In this document: positions 51,597 through 60,867 of the stretch, in pieces
Layout: each line of letters opens with the position of its first letter
Position numbering within the stretch: the first letter of the stretch is position 1
Assembly (NCBI GenBank): GCA_002347565.1
Contig: DDXR01000025.1
Location: 7,106-71,105, forward strand
From: a bacterium UBP2_UBA2255
GTDB lineage: Bacteria; Edwardsbacteria; AC1; EtOH8
Length of the DNA stretch: 64,000 nucleotides
Reading direction: 5' to 3'
Notes under the pieces: model-generated
Seen by the model: the letters and a program-made list of their open reading frames with translations, nothing else
Told to the model about the DNA's origin: nothing
The model's database searches: none
Made by a program: the position numbers and the translations under genes

Positions 51597-52227
51597 CGCC
51601 CCCCGAACCCGGGCGCGGCCCCCGGGCCGCCAGCCGGCCGGCCAGCAACGCCGCCGCGGCGGCCCCCAGCAGCAAGCTCAGCGCCCCGGCCAGCGCCAGC
51701 CGCAACCAGAGCCCGGAGCGGCCACCGCCCCAGGGGCGGTGGCGGATGTGGTAGCGCACCGAATACCGGTGCCGGCCCCACTCCTCGATCGCGGGTGCGA
51801 CGACGTCGAGGATGGCGTCCCCGCCGGTACCGGCGGCGGACCGGCAGGTCAGCGTCATCTCCCTGACCGCGGACGCGAGCTCCGGCCGCAACGGCTCCGG
51901 CGGCACCGGCGCGCCGCCGGTATCCGAGAATTCCCGGGAATCGAACAGCACGGTCCCGTTGACGTCGATCAGCCACATTCGCAGCAGGTCCGGATTCAGG
52001 CGCAGCACCTCGCCAGCCTGCTCCCTGAACTTGTAGTACCCCGAATGATAGTACCGGTCATAGGCCTCCGCCACCGGGCGGGCGTTCATTCTGGCATACT
52101 CCAGTGCGTCCCGGTTCGACCGTTCCCGGAACAGCCCGGCCGTCAGCAGGATCAGGAGCAGGTCGTGCACGACGATCAGCCCCAGCAGCAGCGCTCCCAG
52201 CAGCAAGGTCAGCCGTTGTCGATTCAT
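51583..52227 (-). CDS. Stand-alone membrane sensor protein, paralogue of the kinase sensor domain
   Basis: 214 residues with an N-terminal helix (about 7-30) and a second helix near 175-200, enclosing a periplasmic domain. Blocks shared with the adjacent kinase: YYHSGYYKFREQAGEVL, MWLIDVNGTVLFDSREF and PAIEEWGRHRYSVRY. It has no kinase, HAMP or output domain and ends in an Ala/Gly-rich tail. It looks like a duplicated sensor that lost its kinase, perhaps forming mixed complexes with it or acting as a decoy. GGGAGAGGG precedes the ATG. Confidence 0.85.
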   Translation of the reverse strand: MNRQRLTLLLGALLLGLIVVHDLLLILLTAGLFRERSNRDALEYARMNARPVAEAYDRYYHSGYYKFREQAGEVLRLNPDLLRMWLIDVNGTVLFDSREFSDTGGAPVPPEPLRPELASAVREMTLTCRSAAGTGGDAILDVVAPAIEEWGRHRYSVRYHIRHRPWGGGRSGLWLRLALAGALSLLLGAAAAALLAGRLAARGPRPGSGGDAQP

Positions 52228-52281
52228 GGGACAGTCCCTCTCCCGTTTGGGCGGGCGGCGGCTGGCGCCACGGTTGCCCGC

Positions 52282-53814
52282 TTATCTCCGCCCCGCGGCC
52301 GGCTTGATCTCCTTGGCCAGGATCATCCCGTCGGTCCTCGGCCGCCACTCCAGTCCCCGCCGCAACCCATAGCAGTCCTGCCGCAGGTACAGCGGGATCA
52401 CCGGCAGGTCGGCCATCGCCAGGCGCATCGCCTGCTGCAGCATCGCCTGGCGGCGGGCAGGGTCGAACTCGCGATCCGCTGCCTCTATCAACCGGTCCAA
52501 TGCCGCGTTGCGGTAGCCGTTGCTCCGGCCGGCGCCGCGCCGCCCCCGGCCCGAATGCAGGTCGTTGAGGACCTCGCTGGCGTCGCCGTAGCTGCAGGCG
52601 ATACCCATCCGGTAGACTGCCGACGAGCCGCTCTGGATCTTCTGGTACAGGTCGCCCCATGGCAGCGTGTCGGCTGCCAGGCGGATGCCGGCCAGCCGCA
52701 GCTGCCGGGCCAGCGGCTCGATCTCCGCTCCCATTTCCCGCGCGACATCCAGCCTGACCACCAGCGACTCCCCGTACCCGGCCTGGCGCAGCAGCCGGGC
52801 GGCGGCGGCGGGGTCTGGTGCGATCGGGGGCAGCCCCGGGTCGAATCCGACGATGGTGGGATGCACCAGCTGGTTGGCCGGAAGGGCGTAGCCGCGGTAC
52901 GCCTCGTTGATGACCGCCGGACGGTCGATGCACAGAGAGATCGCCCGGCGCACTCGCAGGTCGGCCAAAGGATTGCCCCTGTCCGCGAAGTTGATCCCCA
53001 GGATGCTGACCGAGGTGCTGGGCTCGATCATCACCCGCAGCCGGGGATCGCCGGCGATGGAATCGCGCTCAGCCTCGTTGACCGATGCCGACAGGTCTAT
53101 CTCGCCGTCGTGCAGCGCCCGGGCCCGCAGCCCGCCGTCGGCGATGCTGCGGAACTGCACCTGGCGGAACGCCGGCGCCGGCCCCCAGTAACGGTCGTGG
53201 ACCGCCAGCTCGACGCCCCGGTCGGGCAGGAAACGGACGAACCGGTAGGGGCCGGTCCCCACCGCCTGCCGGGCCGGGTCGCTGCCCTGCGGCACGATCG
53301 CCACCTGGGCCAGCGCGTTGATCAGCGTCGGCATCGGCCTGCTGGTGGTGATCTCGACCGTCAGGCTGTCCAACGCGGTGACGCGGTCGATCCCATCCAG
53401 CATGCCGCGCAGCACGGACGCCGTATCGGACCGGGCCCGCTCCAGGCTGTAGACGACATCGCCGGAAGAAAGCCGCTCGCCAGTGTGAAAGAGGACCCCG
53501 GGGCGCAGGTGGAATCGCCAGCTGCCGGCGTTGGGCGTGCCGTACCCCCGGGCCACCAGCGGGACGATGCGCATGTCGGGGTCGAACCCCACCAGCCCCT
53601 CGTAGATGTTGGCCAGCACCGACATCGTCACGCTCTCGTCCTGGCAGTAGGGATCGAGGGTCAGCACGCCGTCCTCGTAGGCGACGACCAGCCTCTCCCC
53701 GCCGCGCCGCTGGCCGCAGCCGCCGGCCAGCAAGGCCCCCGTCATCAGCGCGCCCGCTACCAGCGCACCCGACAGCGCGGCCCGACGAAATGGCCGCCCC
53801 GCTGCCGCGCTCAC
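52282..53814 (-). CDS. Family 5 solute-binding lipoprotein (peptide/nickel type), copy 1
   Basis: 510 residues. The signal ends in the lipobox LLAGGC (about Cys33). The mature protein fits extracellular solute-binding family 5: TLDPYCQDESVTMSVLANIYEGLV, WRFHLRPGVLFHTGERLSSGDVVYSLERA, GTGPYRFV and a C-terminal ADLPVIPLYL. No ABC permease or ATPase gene is nearby. The GTG start overlaps the stop of the next gene upstream (GTGA). It is the third of three tandem paralogues feeding into the sensor-kinase genes. Confidence 0.92.
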   Translation of the reverse strand: MSAAAGRPFRRAALSGALVAGALMTGALLAGGCGQRRGGERLVVAYEDGVLTLDPYCQDESVTMSVLANIYEGLVGFDPDMRIVPLVARGYGTPNAGSWRFHLRPGVLFHTGERLSSGDVVYSLERARSDTASVLRGMLDGIDRVTALDSLTVEITTSRPMPTLINALAQVAIVPQGSDPARQAVGTGPYRFVRFLPDRGVELAVHDRYWGPAPAFRQVQFRSIADGGLRARALHDGEIDLSASVNEAERDSIAGDPRLRVMIEPSTSVSILGINFADRGNPLADLRVRRAISLCIDRPAVINEAYRGYALPANQLVHPTIVGFDPGLPPIAPDPAAAARLLRQAGYGESLVVRLDVAREMGAEIEPLARQLRLAGIRLAADTLPWGDLYQKIQSGSSAVYRMGIACSYGDASEVLNDLHSGRGRRGAGRSNGYRNAALDRLIEAADREFDPARRQAMLQQAMRLAMADLPVIPLYLRQDCYGLRRGLEWRPRTDGMILAKEIKPAAGRR

Positions 53815-55289
53815 GGCCGCCCCCCGATCTCGAGCAGCCTGATGCGGCCGTCCTGCCTTGGCGTGAAGGCCAGGCCGGCGCGAAGGCCGTAGGTGCGGTT
53901 CTTGGCGTAGATCGGGATCAGCGGCAGGTCGGCCGCCGCCATCCGCATCGCCTGCTGCAGCAGCTCGATCCGGCGGCGGCTGTCGAGGGTCTGGCCGCTC
54001 TGCTCGATCAGCCGGTCGAGCGCCCGGTTACTGTATCCACCCCAGTTGGCTTGGCCGTAGTCCCTGCCGTCGGGGGTGTGGAGGCAGGCGTCGAACAGGT
54101 CGGAGGCATCGCCGGAACTGCACCCCCACCCCACCATGAAGAACGGGCTGCGACGCCCCGCCAGCCGCTCCGAGAGCACGGGCCATTGGTAGGGCTTGAG
54201 CGTCACCCGGATGCCGGCCGCACCCAGCTGGCGCGCGATCACCGGGCCGGACTTGGCCATGGCGGCGTGCGTGACCTCGAGCGTGACGTCGACGCCGGCC
54301 GGGTAGCCTGCAGCGGCCAGCAGCCGCCGGGCGTTGTCCCGGTCGGGGCGGCCGGTCCGCTCCGGCGGCAGGTAGCCGACGATGTAGGGAGAGACCAGCT
54401 GGTCGCTGGGCATGGCGTCCAGCCTGGTCTCGGTCAGCAGCGCCTCGGGATCCAGCGCCCAGTAGACAGCCTCGCGCACCGCGCGCCGGGACAGGGGCGA
54501 CTGCCGCGTGAAGCTGACCCCCAAGAAACCCACCATCAGGCTGGGGCTGCGGGCGATGGTGATCCCGGCAGGCCGAAACGCATCGAAATCCGCCTCGGTG
54601 ACATCCCGCGCCAGATCGGCCCCGCCGGCGGCCAGCACGCCGGCCCGCTCGGACGATGTCGCGATAAAGAGCAACCTGGCCGACCTGACGGCGGCCCTGC
54701 CGGCCCAGGACTGGTCGTGCGCCGCCAGCGACAGTGAGCCGTCCGCGTTACGGGACACATAGCGGTAGGGGCCGGTCCCCGAGGGCTGGTCGTCCAGCTC
54801 CGGGTAGCCGCGGGGAACGATGGCGATGAAGGTCAGCTTGTTGAGCAGCACCGGCGACGGCCGGCGGGTGAGGATGTCGACCGTCAGCTCGTCGATGATC
54901 CGCACCTGGCTGACCGTCCCCAGGTAGTAGCCCACGCCCAGGCCCCGCGCCCGTTCCAGGCTGTGCTTGACGTCGGCCGCGGTCAGCGGCGCGCCGTGGT
55001 GGAACCGCACCCCGGGCCGCAGCCGGAAGCGCCAGGTCAGCTCGTCCGGGTTCTCCCACGACGCGGCCAGGGCCGGCACGATCCGCATCTGGGCGTCGAA
55101 GGCGACCAGCGGGTCATAGATGTTGAACAGTGCCGAGTGGGTGACGCTCTCGTCCTTGAGGTGCGGGTCCAGGGTCAGCAGCTCGCCTTCCATGGCCACC
55201 CTGAACTCCGCGCCGGGCTGGCGCTGCGGCCGGCACGACAGCAGGCTCAGGGCGGCGGCGGCCGCCACCAATCCGATCGCTGGTCTCAT
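53811..55289 (-). CDS. Family 5 solute-binding lipoprotein, copy 2
   Basis: 492 residues; lipobox LSLLSC near residue 19. Family blocks: LTLDPHLKDESVTHSALFNIYDPLV, WRFRLRPGVRFHHGAPLTAADVKHSLERA, GTGPYRYV and DLPLIPIYAKN. It is most like copy 3, sharing FFMVGW.CSSGDASDL.DACLH, so one arose from the other. GGGGAGGAG precedes the ATG at 55289. No permease is nearby. Expected to capture peptide-like ligands in the periplasm and perhaps present them to the kinase. Confidence 0.92.
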   Translation of the reverse strand: MRPAIGLVAAAAALSLLSCRPQRQPGAEFRVAMEGELLTLDPHLKDESVTHSALFNIYDPLVAFDAQMRIVPALAASWENPDELTWRFRLRPGVRFHHGAPLTAADVKHSLERARGLGVGYYLGTVSQVRIIDELTVDILTRRPSPVLLNKLTFIAIVPRGYPELDDQPSGTGPYRYVSRNADGSLSLAAHDQSWAGRAAVRSARLLFIATSSERAGVLAAGGADLARDVTEADFDAFRPAGITIARSPSLMVGFLGVSFTRQSPLSRRAVREAVYWALDPEALLTETRLDAMPSDQLVSPYIVGYLPPERTGRPDRDNARRLLAAAGYPAGVDVTLEVTHAAMAKSGPVIARQLGAAGIRVTLKPYQWPVLSERLAGRRSPFFMVGWGCSSGDASDLFDACLHTPDGRDYGQANWGGYSNRALDRLIEQSGQTLDSRRRIELLQQAMRMAAADLPLIPIYAKNRTYGLRAGLAFTPRQDGRIRLLEIGGRP

Positions 55290-55305
55290 GGCTCCTCCCC
55301 GGTCA

Positions 55306-56829
55306 TCACGGCCGGCCGGCCGTGCCGTTGGCGTGAGTGGCTGGCGACCACCGCAGGTCGCACAGCCTGATCCGGCCGTCCTGCCGCGGCTGGAACAGCA
55401 GCCCGGCCCGGCGGCCATAGGAGCGGTTGCGCACGTACAGCGGCAGCAACGGGGCCGCCTCGGCGGCCAGGCCCATCGCCCGGTGCAGCAGGTCGATCCG
55501 CTCCCGGCTGTCGATCACCTCCCCGCTGCGCTCGATCAGCAGGTCCAGCGCGGGATCGCCGTACCCGCCCCAGTTGGCGCTGCCGCGGCTGAGGCTGTCC
55601 CGGCTGTGGAGGCAGGCATCGAGCAGGTCCGAGGCGTCGCCCGAGCTGCAGGACCACCCCACCAGGAAGAACGGGCTCCCGTGCCGCGCCAGCCGCGCTG
55701 ACAGCTCCGGCCAGTCGTATCCGACGACGTTCAGATCGACACCGACCAGGGACAGCTGGCGCCGCAGTTCGGCGCCCACCTTGTCGGCGGCGGTCTTCGA
55801 CATTTCCAACGTCAGCCGCAGCCCCCGTCCGTACCCGGCCCGCCGCAGCAGTTGGCGGGCCCGCTCCAGGTCGGGCCGCGCCCGCTCGTCCCCCGGCGCG
55901 TAGCCCACCACGTAGGGCGAAACCAGCTGGTTGGTGGGGCTGGCGTCCATTCCCGATGCCAAGACCAGCCCGGCCGGGTCGAGGGCCCAGAACACTGCGG
56001 ACCGGACATCGCGGTTGCGCAGCGGCCCCGGCAGCACGAAGTTGACCCCCAGCAACGTCACCCCCAGCCCCGGCCGGCTGACGACCTCGATCCCGGGCTG
56101 GCCGCCCAGCCACTCCCGGTCGCGGTCGTCCAGGTCGCGGATCAGGTCGACCTGCCCCACGGTCAGCGCCCGCATCCGTTGCGAATCCTCCGGCAGGACC
56201 TTGAACACGGCCCGTTCGATGGCCGGGCGTCCCCGCCAATGCCCGGGGTCCGCCTCCAGCGCCATGTCCGCTCCCGGTGCGTACGACAGGAAGCGGTAGG
56301 CCCCGGTGCCGACCGGCGCCGCCACCGGCTCGGGCGCCCCCTCCGGCATCACCGCGATGAAGGTCAGCTTGTTGAGCAGCACCGGGTACGGTTTGAAGGT
56401 CTCCACCTCGACCGTCAGGCTGTCGACGGCCCGCACCGCCCGCACCGCCGAGAGATAGTGGCCCAGCTTGCCGCGGCGGGCCCGCTCCAGGCTGAACTTG
56501 ACGTCGGCGGCGGTCAGCGGCCGGCCATCGTGAAACCGCACCCCGGACCGCAGGAAGAAGCGCCAGGTCAGGTCGTCCGGATTCTCCCAGCGCCGGGCCA
56601 GCGCCGGCTCCAGCCGCATCTCGCGGTCGAACGATACCAGCGCGTCGTAGATGTTGGCCAGCACCGAGTGGGTGACGCTGTCGTCGTGGAGGTAGGGGTC
56701 GAGGGTGATGATGTCGTCCTCCATCGCCACCGTCACGTCACGCCGCGGGGCCTTGCCGCAGGACAGGGCCAGCAGGCCGGCCAGCAGAACCGCATTTGCG
56801 CGTTTGATGATTTTCACGATATACAGCAT
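55306..56829 (-). CDS. Family 5 solute-binding lipoprotein, copy 3
   Basis: 507 residues; lipobox LLALSC near residue 24. Family blocks: TLDPYLHDDSVTHSVLANIYDALV, WRFFLRSGVRFHDGRPLTAADVKFSLERA, GTGAYRFL and APLLPLYVRN. It is first in the operon and ends 16 bases before copy 2. No strong ribosome site is seen at the ATG, and a start at the GTG four codons on is possible. Upstream 30 bases separate it from a surface-protein gene, so the promoter is not clear. Confidence 0.9.
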   Translation of the reverse strand: MLYIVKIIKRANAVLLAGLLALSCGKAPRRDVTVAMEDDIITLDPYLHDDSVTHSVLANIYDALVSFDREMRLEPALARRWENPDDLTWRFFLRSGVRFHDGRPLTAADVKFSLERARRGKLGHYLSAVRAVRAVDSLTVEVETFKPYPVLLNKLTFIAVMPEGAPEPVAAPVGTGAYRFLSYAPGADMALEADPGHWRGRPAIERAVFKVLPEDSQRMRALTVGQVDLIRDLDDRDREWLGGQPGIEVVSRPGLGVTLLGVNFVLPGPLRNRDVRSAVFWALDPAGLVLASGMDASPTNQLVSPYVVGYAPGDERARPDLERARQLLRRAGYGRGLRLTLEMSKTAADKVGAELRRQLSLVGVDLNVVGYDWPELSARLARHGSPFFLVGWSCSSGDASDLLDACLHSRDSLSRGSANWGGYGDPALDLLIERSGEVIDSRERIDLLHRAMGLAAEAAPLLPLYVRNRSYGRRAGLLFQPRQDGRIRLCDLRWSPATHANGTAGRP

Positions 56830-56859
56830 ATTCTACAACGCATTTTGACAACAGAGGGT

Positions 56860-59800
56860 CTATTGCAACACAACCATCTTTTTCGTATTACTATAACCGC
56901 CGGCGTGTAGGCGATAAACATACACTCCTGCCGCTGCCCGCCGGTCCTGGCAGTCCTTTCCGTCCCAGTTAACATTGTAGATGCCGGCCGGTTGATCCCC
57001 ATCCACCAGCGTTTTTACCGCCTGTCCCAGCGTGTTGTAGATCCGAAGTGTCGTCCGGCCGGGGCTGGCTAGCTGGTAGCGAATGGTTGTCTTCCCGTTG
57101 CAGGGATTGGGCGCGTTCTGCGCCAGTTCGTACCGGTAGACGATTGGATTGGTCGCGCCCTCTGTGAACTGTGTGCCGCCCTTGCTCGAACCCTTGTCGC
57201 CAACGTATAGCCGGAACCAGTCGCAGGTCACAATGGCGCCCTTTTTCTTCTCGATCCGCAGCACGCCTTCGCCGTCGTGGCAGACGCTGCCGGGAATCTT
57301 CTTCTCGAAGTTCACGTATTCGCCGGGGTTGAGGTTGACCACGCCCAGCGGCACGTCGTCCACGTACACCTTGTATTGAACTTTGTTGCCCTTGGATGCC
57401 GGCTCAAAGAAACCGATGGCAACGTTCTGTTCTTGGGCTGGATCGAGCGTGGGCAGATAGTATTGCAGTTCCGTGCTGTCGTAGTCCACGGCGATGGGAT
57501 TGCCGTTGTGGGTGTATGTCAGGTACCCATCGCGCTGCAGCGTGTATATCGACGGATTTTCACCCCCCAGATCGGCCGCAAACACCGGCGTTACCTGGCC
57601 GGTCTCGTCGCGGGCTATCAGGCTGTAGAGCGGCCCCGTCCCCTCGGTCCAGACCGTGGTCATCTTGCTGGCGCCGTCCGCCTGGCGGCAGGCGATCTGC
57701 GGGTGCATCGAGGGATGGGTCGGGTTCTTGCTGAAGTCCCTGGGTGCATCCCAATTGATGCCGTCGTACCAAGCTATGTACGCATTGTGCTGGCCCGGCT
57801 TGGTTTCCTCGCTCCAGGCGGCGAACCCGCCGTCGAATACCGGGTTAAACGAAGCTGTGGCCGGGCTGTTGCTGACGTTCTCCGCCGTGCTCCAGTTAAA
57901 GCCCAGTTGCGGTGCGCCCTTGGCCGGCGCCATGCCGTAGTTGCCCTTGGCATGGAAGACGTCGTTCCCCTCCTGCCACACCAGGTGCACGTCCCCGCAC
58001 AACGACAGGCTGGGCTCTCTCGAAGCGGCGGCCGGGCTGTTCGTCAGGTTGCGCTTGGCCAGCCACTGGCCGCCGGCATCCCGCATCATCCACCATACTT
58101 CGCCGTCCGCGTCCCAGGCTACGTGGATGCCGCCCGAGGCGTCCAGGCAGATCGTGGGCGAGGCGAAAGCCTCATCCGGCGGGATGTGGATCCAACTGCC
58201 GCTGGCGGTGTCCAGGTCCGTCCAGGTGCAGGTTGTGGAACCCTTGGGGCAGAACCCATAGCGCAGCGCCCAGGACCAGGTGCCGCTCTGGCCGCCGGGT
58301 GTGTAGTGCACGTCCCGGCGCTCGATTGCCAGATGCGTTCCGGCGGCGTTCATGCAGATCGACGGCGGGCTGACCGCATAGGCCTGGTCGTAACCGCCGG
58401 GCTGTTCGTCGATCACGAACGGCGCGCCCCAGGCGGCGCCATTCTTGTTTGCACCCGTAAGGACCCAGCCCGAAAGTTCGGTCTCGGCTTTCCAAACGAT
58501 GTTCGTGTCATTGCCATCAAATCCCAGGGCCGGGGCCGGGTTTGCGCCGCCGGAGGCGAATTTTACCCCCGGGGTCCAGGAGTAGCCGTTGTCCCAGGAC
58601 TTCTGGAAGATTACCGAGTCGTTCGAGGTGTAGACAAGGTTCAAGTGCCCGGCCCCGTCGTACAGCAAATGGCGGCCGTTGTTGAAGGCCGTGGCAGAAG
58701 GCGAGCACGAGTTGGTCAGCACCTTGGTGTTAATGTACACCGGGTCGCTCCATGGGCTGACGTTGCCCGAACGGTCCATGGCGGCGACAGAGAAAACCAG
58801 CGTATTGGGCGGATAGCTGTCTGGCACCCGCCATTTCCATGAGGTGCGCGTTATCGGCGACGTGTGTGACAGCGTGTATTTCGCAGGCGGATCGTCGGAG
58901 AACACGCCAACGGGCTCCGGGCAGACCCAATAGCCGCCCAGGTCCGGGTCATTGACCGGGCTCCAGTTTAGCGTCATCACTTGTGTGGCGTGATTGTACG
59001 AACCAGCAGGGGCTGCGGGCCGATCGGGCGCAATCCCATCCTTGGCCATCGCGTATTGCGCAGCGCTGGGCTGGGAGTATGAAATTCCATTTTTCAGATA
59101 TTGAATTGTATAGTAGTAGTTCACATCGTTCAACAGCCCACTAACGTCAACAAATGTGGAACAAGGGCCGCCTGTACTGCCGGCGGCGCTGACAATCTGC
59201 CATGGGCCGGTGGGCTTCTGTGATCTCAAGATCACCGTAAGAGACCCCGGCGTAGCCGGCCGCCATTCGATTTTAATTTTATGACCGTTGTCGTCAGGCA
59301 CATCCGCTGCGGATATGATCGATACCGGGAGCCCCATTCCGCCGTTCGTCGCTTCGGTTGCGCGTACCGGCCCGAAATTGACGACTGAACCATCATTGGC
59401 AGTTGCGCGAACAGTGATGTAAATATCCCTGATCGAATCCTGACCGGGCGTGCCTGGCGCCCAGCTGAATACCGGTAATGCATATGTCGTTCCCGCGCCG
59501 CACGGCACCAGGCTGTCTGCGGTGTGGCTACCGGCGTCCTGTGCGACAACGCCGTGGTGACAAACTTGCCATTTCCTCAGGTTATTTTCTTCTGTCGACT
59601 GCCATTGCGCAGTAAGATAATTGCCATTCCTGGTTACGGTAAAATCGGTAATGCCTGCCGATTCATAGCGATGGCGTATTTGGACATAGCCGCTTGCATA
59701 GCCATGGTTTTGGCTTGGCGTGAAGTCCACGGCGTTGAATGTCCGGCTGGCATTGACAAACGGTATGGTATGCTCGTTAAACACCTCGCCGCTCTGCAGC

Positions 59801-60798
59801 CGCCAGATCGAGTTGTTGCCGCAGGTGAACATGGCGCCATCCGGCCCGGCGTCAACATCGTATATCCAATTCCCGTTCCCGATATTGGACAGGCTGCTCC
59901 AGCCCCCGGAATAATGCGCAACCGCTCCGTAGCTCATGCCGTAATACACGTCGTTGTACCCGTTGCCGTACAGGGAAAGGTTGGCCAGCTTGGTACCCAA
60001 CGGCGTGTTGGTGTTGGGCGGGAACGCATAGCCCTGGCTGAATTCCGAGGGGTATTCGAAGTTCCATTGCGTTCCCCCATCCGTGCTCCCGGCAAACAGG
60101 CAGGAATTATCCCCCAGCACCCACACCTGGTTGGGATCGTTGGCGTTCAGCCACAGGTCATTATACCACACCGAAATCGAGTCGTTGTTCGGGGCGGGCG
60201 GGCGGATGGGAAGCCAGGTGCCATTATCTTGCAGCTTTAATACATATCCGTTGCCACAACTTATATAACCTCTATAATATAACCCTGGCTTTGCTACCTT
60301 CACCTTCAAGAACGGCGTCAGGGAGTCGGGGGTGCCGGCGAGTAAAGGTATGTTGATAGAATACTGTGCGCTCCAGTTCAACCCGCCATCTTCCGTTCGC
60401 AACACCACACCCATGTACTTCTTGAGCCCGCCATTGCTGTATCCAACGATCCACCCGTTGTTGGCGTCGGCAAAGCATACGCCCCGGAAGTCGTATCCGT
60501 ACTGCGTTCCCCCGGGCATGACATCAGATTGGGCTATCCATACGAAATCGCTGGTTTGCGGATACAGCCTGCTGGTCCGCTTATAGACCAACCCATTGTC
60601 GCACACCGCCCAGCCCGTGCTGTCGTCCAGCATCTGGATGTCCCGGTAGTTGCCGCTAAAACCGCAGCCGTCCTGGACCCATACCGGGTCGGCCGCCGCC
60701 ATTGCGGATAGTGCCAGAATCAGCCCGCCGAGGCGGGCCAGGCCCAGACTTGTCCGCCAGAGCTTCAACGCCGGTGGCAGTGCGATCATCCGTTTCAT
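56860..60798 (-). CDS. Large secreted surface protein with Ycf48-like repeats and a FlgD-like sorting domain
   Basis: 1312 residues. The signal peptide (to about 35) precedes a beta-propeller-like region with BNR/Ycf48 motifs (DSTGWAVCDNGLVY, DANNGWIVGYSNGG, VLRTEDGGLNW), then two fibronectin III-like segments (about 390-700), a second propeller-like region with repeated SW.../W..D motifs (about 740-1090), and a C-terminal FlgD-like domain (about 1230-1312; PNPCNGKTTIRYQL, VYVYRL). AAGGAGAT six bases before the ATG is a clear ribosome site. It is expected on the cell surface or released. Function is not known. Confidence 0.85.
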   Translation of the reverse strand: MKRMIALPPALKLWRTSLGLARLGGLILALSAMAAADPVWVQDGCGFSGNYRDIQMLDDSTGWAVCDNGLVYKRTSRLYPQTSDFVWIAQSDVMPGGTQYGYDFRGVCFADANNGWIVGYSNGGLKKYMGVVLRTEDGGLNWSAQYSINIPLLAGTPDSLTPFLKVKVAKPGLYYRGYISCGNGYVLKLQDNGTWLPIRPPAPNNDSISVWYNDLWLNANDPNQVWVLGDNSCLFAGSTDGGTQWNFEYPSEFSQGYAFPPNTNTPLGTKLANLSLYGNGYNDVYYGMSYGAVAHYSGGWSSLSNIGNGNWIYDVDAGPDGAMFTCGNNSIWRLQSGEVFNEHTIPFVNASRTFNAVDFTPSQNHGYASGYVQIRHRYESAGITDFTVTRNGNYLTAQWQSTEENNLRKWQVCHHGVVAQDAGSHTADSLVPCGAGTTYALPVFSWAPGTPGQDSIRDIYITVRATANDGSVVNFGPVRATEATNGGMGLPVSIISAADVPDDNGHKIKIEWRPATPGSLTVILRSQKPTGPWQIVSAAGSTGGPCSTFVDVSGLLNDVNYYYTIQYLKNGISYSQPSAAQYAMAKDGIAPDRPAAPAGSYNHATQVMTLNWSPVNDPDLGGYWVCPEPVGVFSDDPPAKYTLSHTSPITRTSWKWRVPDSYPPNTLVFSVAAMDRSGNVSPWSDPVYINTKVLTNSCSPSATAFNNGRHLLYDGAGHLNLVYTSNDSVIFQKSWDNGYSWTPGVKFASGGANPAPALGFDGNDTNIVWKAETELSGWVLTGANKNGAAWGAPFVIDEQPGGYDQAYAVSPPSICMNAAGTHLAIERRDVHYTPGGQSGTWSWALRYGFCPKGSTTCTWTDLDTASGSWIHIPPDEAFASPTICLDASGGIHVAWDADGEVWWMMRDAGGQWLAKRNLTNSPAAASREPSLSLCGDVHLVWQEGNDVFHAKGNYGMAPAKGAPQLGFNWSTAENVSNSPATASFNPVFDGGFAAWSEETKPGQHNAYIAWYDGINWDAPRDFSKNPTHPSMHPQIACRQADGASKMTTVWTEGTGPLYSLIARDETGQVTPVFAADLGGENPSIYTLQRDGYLTYTHNGNPIAVDYDSTELQYYLPTLDPAQEQNVAIGFFEPASKGNKVQYKVYVDDVPLGVVNLNPGEYVNFEKKIPGSVCHDGEGVLRIEKKKGAIVTCDWFRLYVGDKGSSKGGTQFTEGATNPIVYRYELAQNAPNPCNGKTTIRYQLASPGRTTLRIYNTLGQAVKTLVDGDQPAGIYNVNWDGKDCQDRRAAAGVYVYRLHAGGYSNTKKMVVLQ

Positions 60799-60867
60799 GG
60801 TCGTATCTCCTTGTGTGTTCGTTCCCGCTTTCGTTTTTATGGCATTTTGAGTTGACTCATCCGCTCG

